From Bacteroidales bacterium (GTDB taxonomy: Bacteria; Bacteroidota; Bacteroidia; Bacteroidales; WCHB1-69), in NCBI GenBank assembly GCA_017549765.1, contig JAFYNM010000004.1, positions 65,161 to 129,160 of the forward strand: 64,000 nt of DNA. Reading direction: 5' to 3'. Numbering within the stretch: the stretch's first letter is position 1; every line of letters starts with the position of its first letter. Below, in pieces: positions 62,801 through 64,000 of the stretch. Below the pieces are notes generated by a model, which was not told where the DNA came from, did no database searches, and worked only from the letters and a program-made list of their open reading frames with translations. Made by a program: the position numbers and the translations under genes.

Positions 62801-64000
62801 GCGAACACCATAGAAAGCACTATGCGAAGCATTGGAAACATTGCTGGGGTTTCCTGTCCCTGTAGCATAAGACATATAAAAGTCACCGCCTGTCGTATTC
62901 CATAATTCCGCCAATGAAGCAGTATTTCTCAGAGCAGAAAAACCTGTCGCATTGTTGGTAGAGGGATTGTTGCCTGGAGCACATTCTACAGAGGAAGAGG
63001 TCCATCCGTTTGTGGAAGCCAATGCTTTTCTGGTTGAGCCGGAGCAGAGATATTCTTCTTTTCCTGCCACATAGTTGATCAACATGGTAAATTCTGCTTG
63101 GCTGGGTACATGCCAACCCACTGGGCAAATACCGCGTACTCCGCTCGGATTGGCTGTAGAGGATGAAGCCCCGCCCATGGCAGCAGGCCAGTTATACAAA
63201 TAACCAGAACCGTAAGAGGTGTTGTAGGTACAGGCTCTGAAGTGAGGATCGGTGGTGCTGGAGGTGCTGGCACTGTCTATCAGAGTGTTGTCGGCATAAC
63301 GGTTCACCTTCATATTCTCCTTCATCCAACATTGGGTGCCAATCATCACAGTATTGTAGGTGTTGCCGTTAATATCAGTCACCGTAGGGGCGTTCTGACA
63401 AGGTTGTCCGTCTGCCGCTGTTTTGAATGATTTCACCTCTCCGTATGCTGTGTCTATGGCATTGATGGCATAGGCACGATAATAATAGGTGGTGTTGGTG
63501 GTAAGTCCCGTAATAGTCGTTCCCGTATTATTATTCAGCATAGTATAAGGATAACTCACAGAAGAAGACAAAGAAGTGCCAATCTGATGAGTGGTACCGT
63601 TGCCGATTTTCACGGAATTGCTGGTGCCATATACAATACCATATGAAGTGATCGGCATACCGCCGTTGTCTTCTATAACGCCAATTCTGCGGATCTTGGC
63701 GGAAATTTGTTCAATATCAAAGACATTCCCTGCGGGATTTGAAGTGGTGACGGTTGGGCCATTCACAGTATTGGATTCTCCATTGGAATTATCGCGGATA
63801 CAGCGGACACTACGGAGATAAGCCGCAGAACTACCTGCATAGCTAAGAGATGAATTTCCATCAGAGATATTCCAATAATAACTATATGAAGTTCCTGTTG
63901 AAGACCAAAAAGATGCTGAAATACGAGAATAAGCGGGAACGGCCGAAAAGCCAGAAAGATTATTCTCATTTTGATTATTGCCAGGACTACAGGTTATATT
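59870..64000 (-). CDS. FISUMP-repeat surface protein, 5' end outside the window
   Basis: The frame stays open to base 64000 (upstream of 63766 it reads ...SVRCIRDNSNGESNTV), so the start is missing; at least 1377 residues are visible. It has three complete FISUMP (Fibrobacter major paralogous domain) modules, each with D..GN.Y.TV..G.QCWM..NL, then GICP.GWH.PS..EF, and SVRCIK or a variant, plus the tail of a fourth at the edge. Between them lie fibronectin III-like units ending TYYYRAYATN..GT.YGEVKSF. The C-terminus ends directly after the last module (SIRCVQDIDY) without a T9SS domain. FISUMP modules are assumed to be extracellular and probably bind ligands; no enzyme is evident. Confidence 0.85.
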   Translation of the reverse strand, partial: NITCSPGNNQNENNLSGFSAVPAYSRISASFWSSTGTSYSYYWNISDGNSSLSYAGSSAAYLRSVRCIRDNSNGESNTVNGPTVTTSNPAGNVFDIEQISAKIRRIGVIEDNGGMPITSYGIVYGTSNSVKIGNGTTHQIGTSLSSSVSYPYTMLNNNTGTTITGLTTNTTYYYRAYAINAIDTAYGEVKSFKTAADGQPCQNAPTVTDINGNTYNTVMIGTQCWMKENMKVNRYADNTLIDSASTSSTTDPHFRACTYNTSYGSGYLYNWPAAMGGASSSTANPSGVRGICPVGWHVPSQAEFTMLINYVAGKEEYLCSGSTRKALASTNGWTSSSVECAPGNNPSTNNATGFSALRNTASLAELWNTTGGDFYMSYATGTGNPSNVSNASHSAFYGVRCLKDDPTTANTTVTLPTVVITNVTESTNSTYAKRITANVTSTGGGTIVSGSRRFFCSKTPHPSIDNNETGPTTWADNSALNCIRWDYLEANTTYYVRAGAQNEMGWSYSDEISFTTPADGHGMKCPGTPKVFDANGIGYNTVQLGSQCWMAQNLRSTTYPGGGSITFELPYGTSSVTPSYGRLYTYAASSNGSSLSTGSVQGICPTGWHLPSKDEFDTLFDYLCYSDYNLNTSSGCIIAKALASTTGWNTSTVEYAIGNNQATNNASGFNAYPVYFNSFGERTEFLTSTLQDGGVWIKRLYYDGYLMGQAVNTLNWPYSVRCIKGNTPPSVATGNVNSYGANTATVGGNVYTTGGDDISEVGICYSTSNNPTTANSKVTATAATGSFTATLTGLNVGTTYYYRAYATNANGTQYGEVKSFTTKKYATVALAGYGGIGTTSMTLYATITPNDATVTNWAFRLCKRNADGTYPTTYITKSNTNVNVQSGQYHINITGLEAGATYKCQAAIYQNIDGASATWVYSPSTITITLGSAPSSITTVGATLFTFNSNGTINYRLEGNLGNAGNPIATKKFIYSTSSNPTLQNGTVIEGYSASSGDGYNIYNFVDFTSGTTYYYRVCAYNSYDTIYGSVKTLTPPSGKPTVNVRRVNWFTYTPRVTRNSIMATFHGNTNGNTITEFGVVYMPKTGAGAPSLTQLQIGFTGVTSVAGSGSYSSNKVVNLTGLTPNTAYYMRSYCKVGNAVVYGDSLVIINTQLQCGETLRDQDNYSYETVLVTVNDFGDPYSRCWMKSNLKATKYDSWYGPSVPAGSSASQSDTTASSGKWFGSNISTYGRLYNWVAATGWGVNDPYNLNHTMLVGGLSPTDANSSSDHVQGLCPRGWHVPNVLDVQNLNHWLNASPSNKTAFAVQAAGVYGVGTSGIGDIGSYMYLMCVSGNNMTNTQLMSYLKVSSNGTSAYWGPYYPLGNAMSIRCVQDIDY

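Overview
The window looks like a member of the Bacteroidales. Three large surface proteins end in a type IX secretion (T9SS) type A sorting domain. Many genes are preceded by the Bacteroidetes promoter (TTTG, about 20 nt, TAnnTTTGC) rather than by Shine-Dalgarno sites. The tRNA has no encoded CCA. A C10 (streptopain-like) protease, short lysine-variant SerA, ATP-grasp capsule genes, FISUMP repeats and choice-of-anchor J/Q proteins all fit the same group. There is no CRISPR array, rRNA, transposase or prophage in view.

Layout. 1-8724: the end of a giant repeat-built T9SS protein that starts outside the window. 8.8-12.9 kb: housekeeping genes on the minus strand, namely a small membrane protein, serA, a four-helix-bundle gene sitting inside the serine operon, serC, purN and a Cys-rich lipoprotein. 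13.0-17.8 kb: a GH3 glycosidase and a beta-helix T9SS protein. 17.9-27.2 kb: an accessory zone holding a decayed EFR1-type ferredoxin, a ParE-type toxin-antitoxin pair, a YjbR-like protein, HigBA, a Fic protein with its own DNA-binding domain, an S41 protease, the grpE-dnaJ heat-shock pair, and a two-gene unit made of a winged-helix protein plus an AbiEii-like nucleotidyltransferase fused to a calcineurin-like phosphoesterase. 27.5-35.4 kb: a second giant T9SS protein with eight repeats of about 250 residues. 35.5-39.8 kb: aminopeptidase P, a secreted C10 protease and a lipoprotein. 40.0-49.6 kb: a plus-strand run with a PepSY-like protein, prmA, a 1494-residue secreted protein of unknown role, a DAHP synthase/chorismate mutase and a CtpA-like protease. 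49.7-52.8 kb: an AAA-type ATPase, hutI and superoxide dismutase. 53.0-57.3 kb: a three-gene surface-polysaccharide unit (two ATP-grasp enzymes and a polymerase-glycosyltransferase fusion). 57.3-59.5 kb: an M64 protease and a SAM hydroxide adenosyltransferase-family protein, divergently transcribed. 59.7 kb: tRNA-Phe. 59.9-64.0 kb: a FISUMP-repeat surface protein running off the window.

The most unusual material is in the accessory zone and the small DNA elements. The nucleotidyltransferase-phosphoesterase fusion with its paired regulator and palindromic operator is the best candidate for an undescribed toxin-antitoxin or defence unit. The Fic gene has matched inverted sites around its promoter. 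The four-helix-bundle gene inside the serC-serA operon is bounded by inverted repeats, as in 23S rRNA intervening sequences. A perfect 28-bp palindrome lies in frame inside a T9SS sorting domain. The EFR1 remnant keeps its promoter but has lost most of its coding region. Several families of short intergenic repeats recur across the window.

All functions are read from motifs and family resemblance by eye. No database search, structure prediction or alignment was run.
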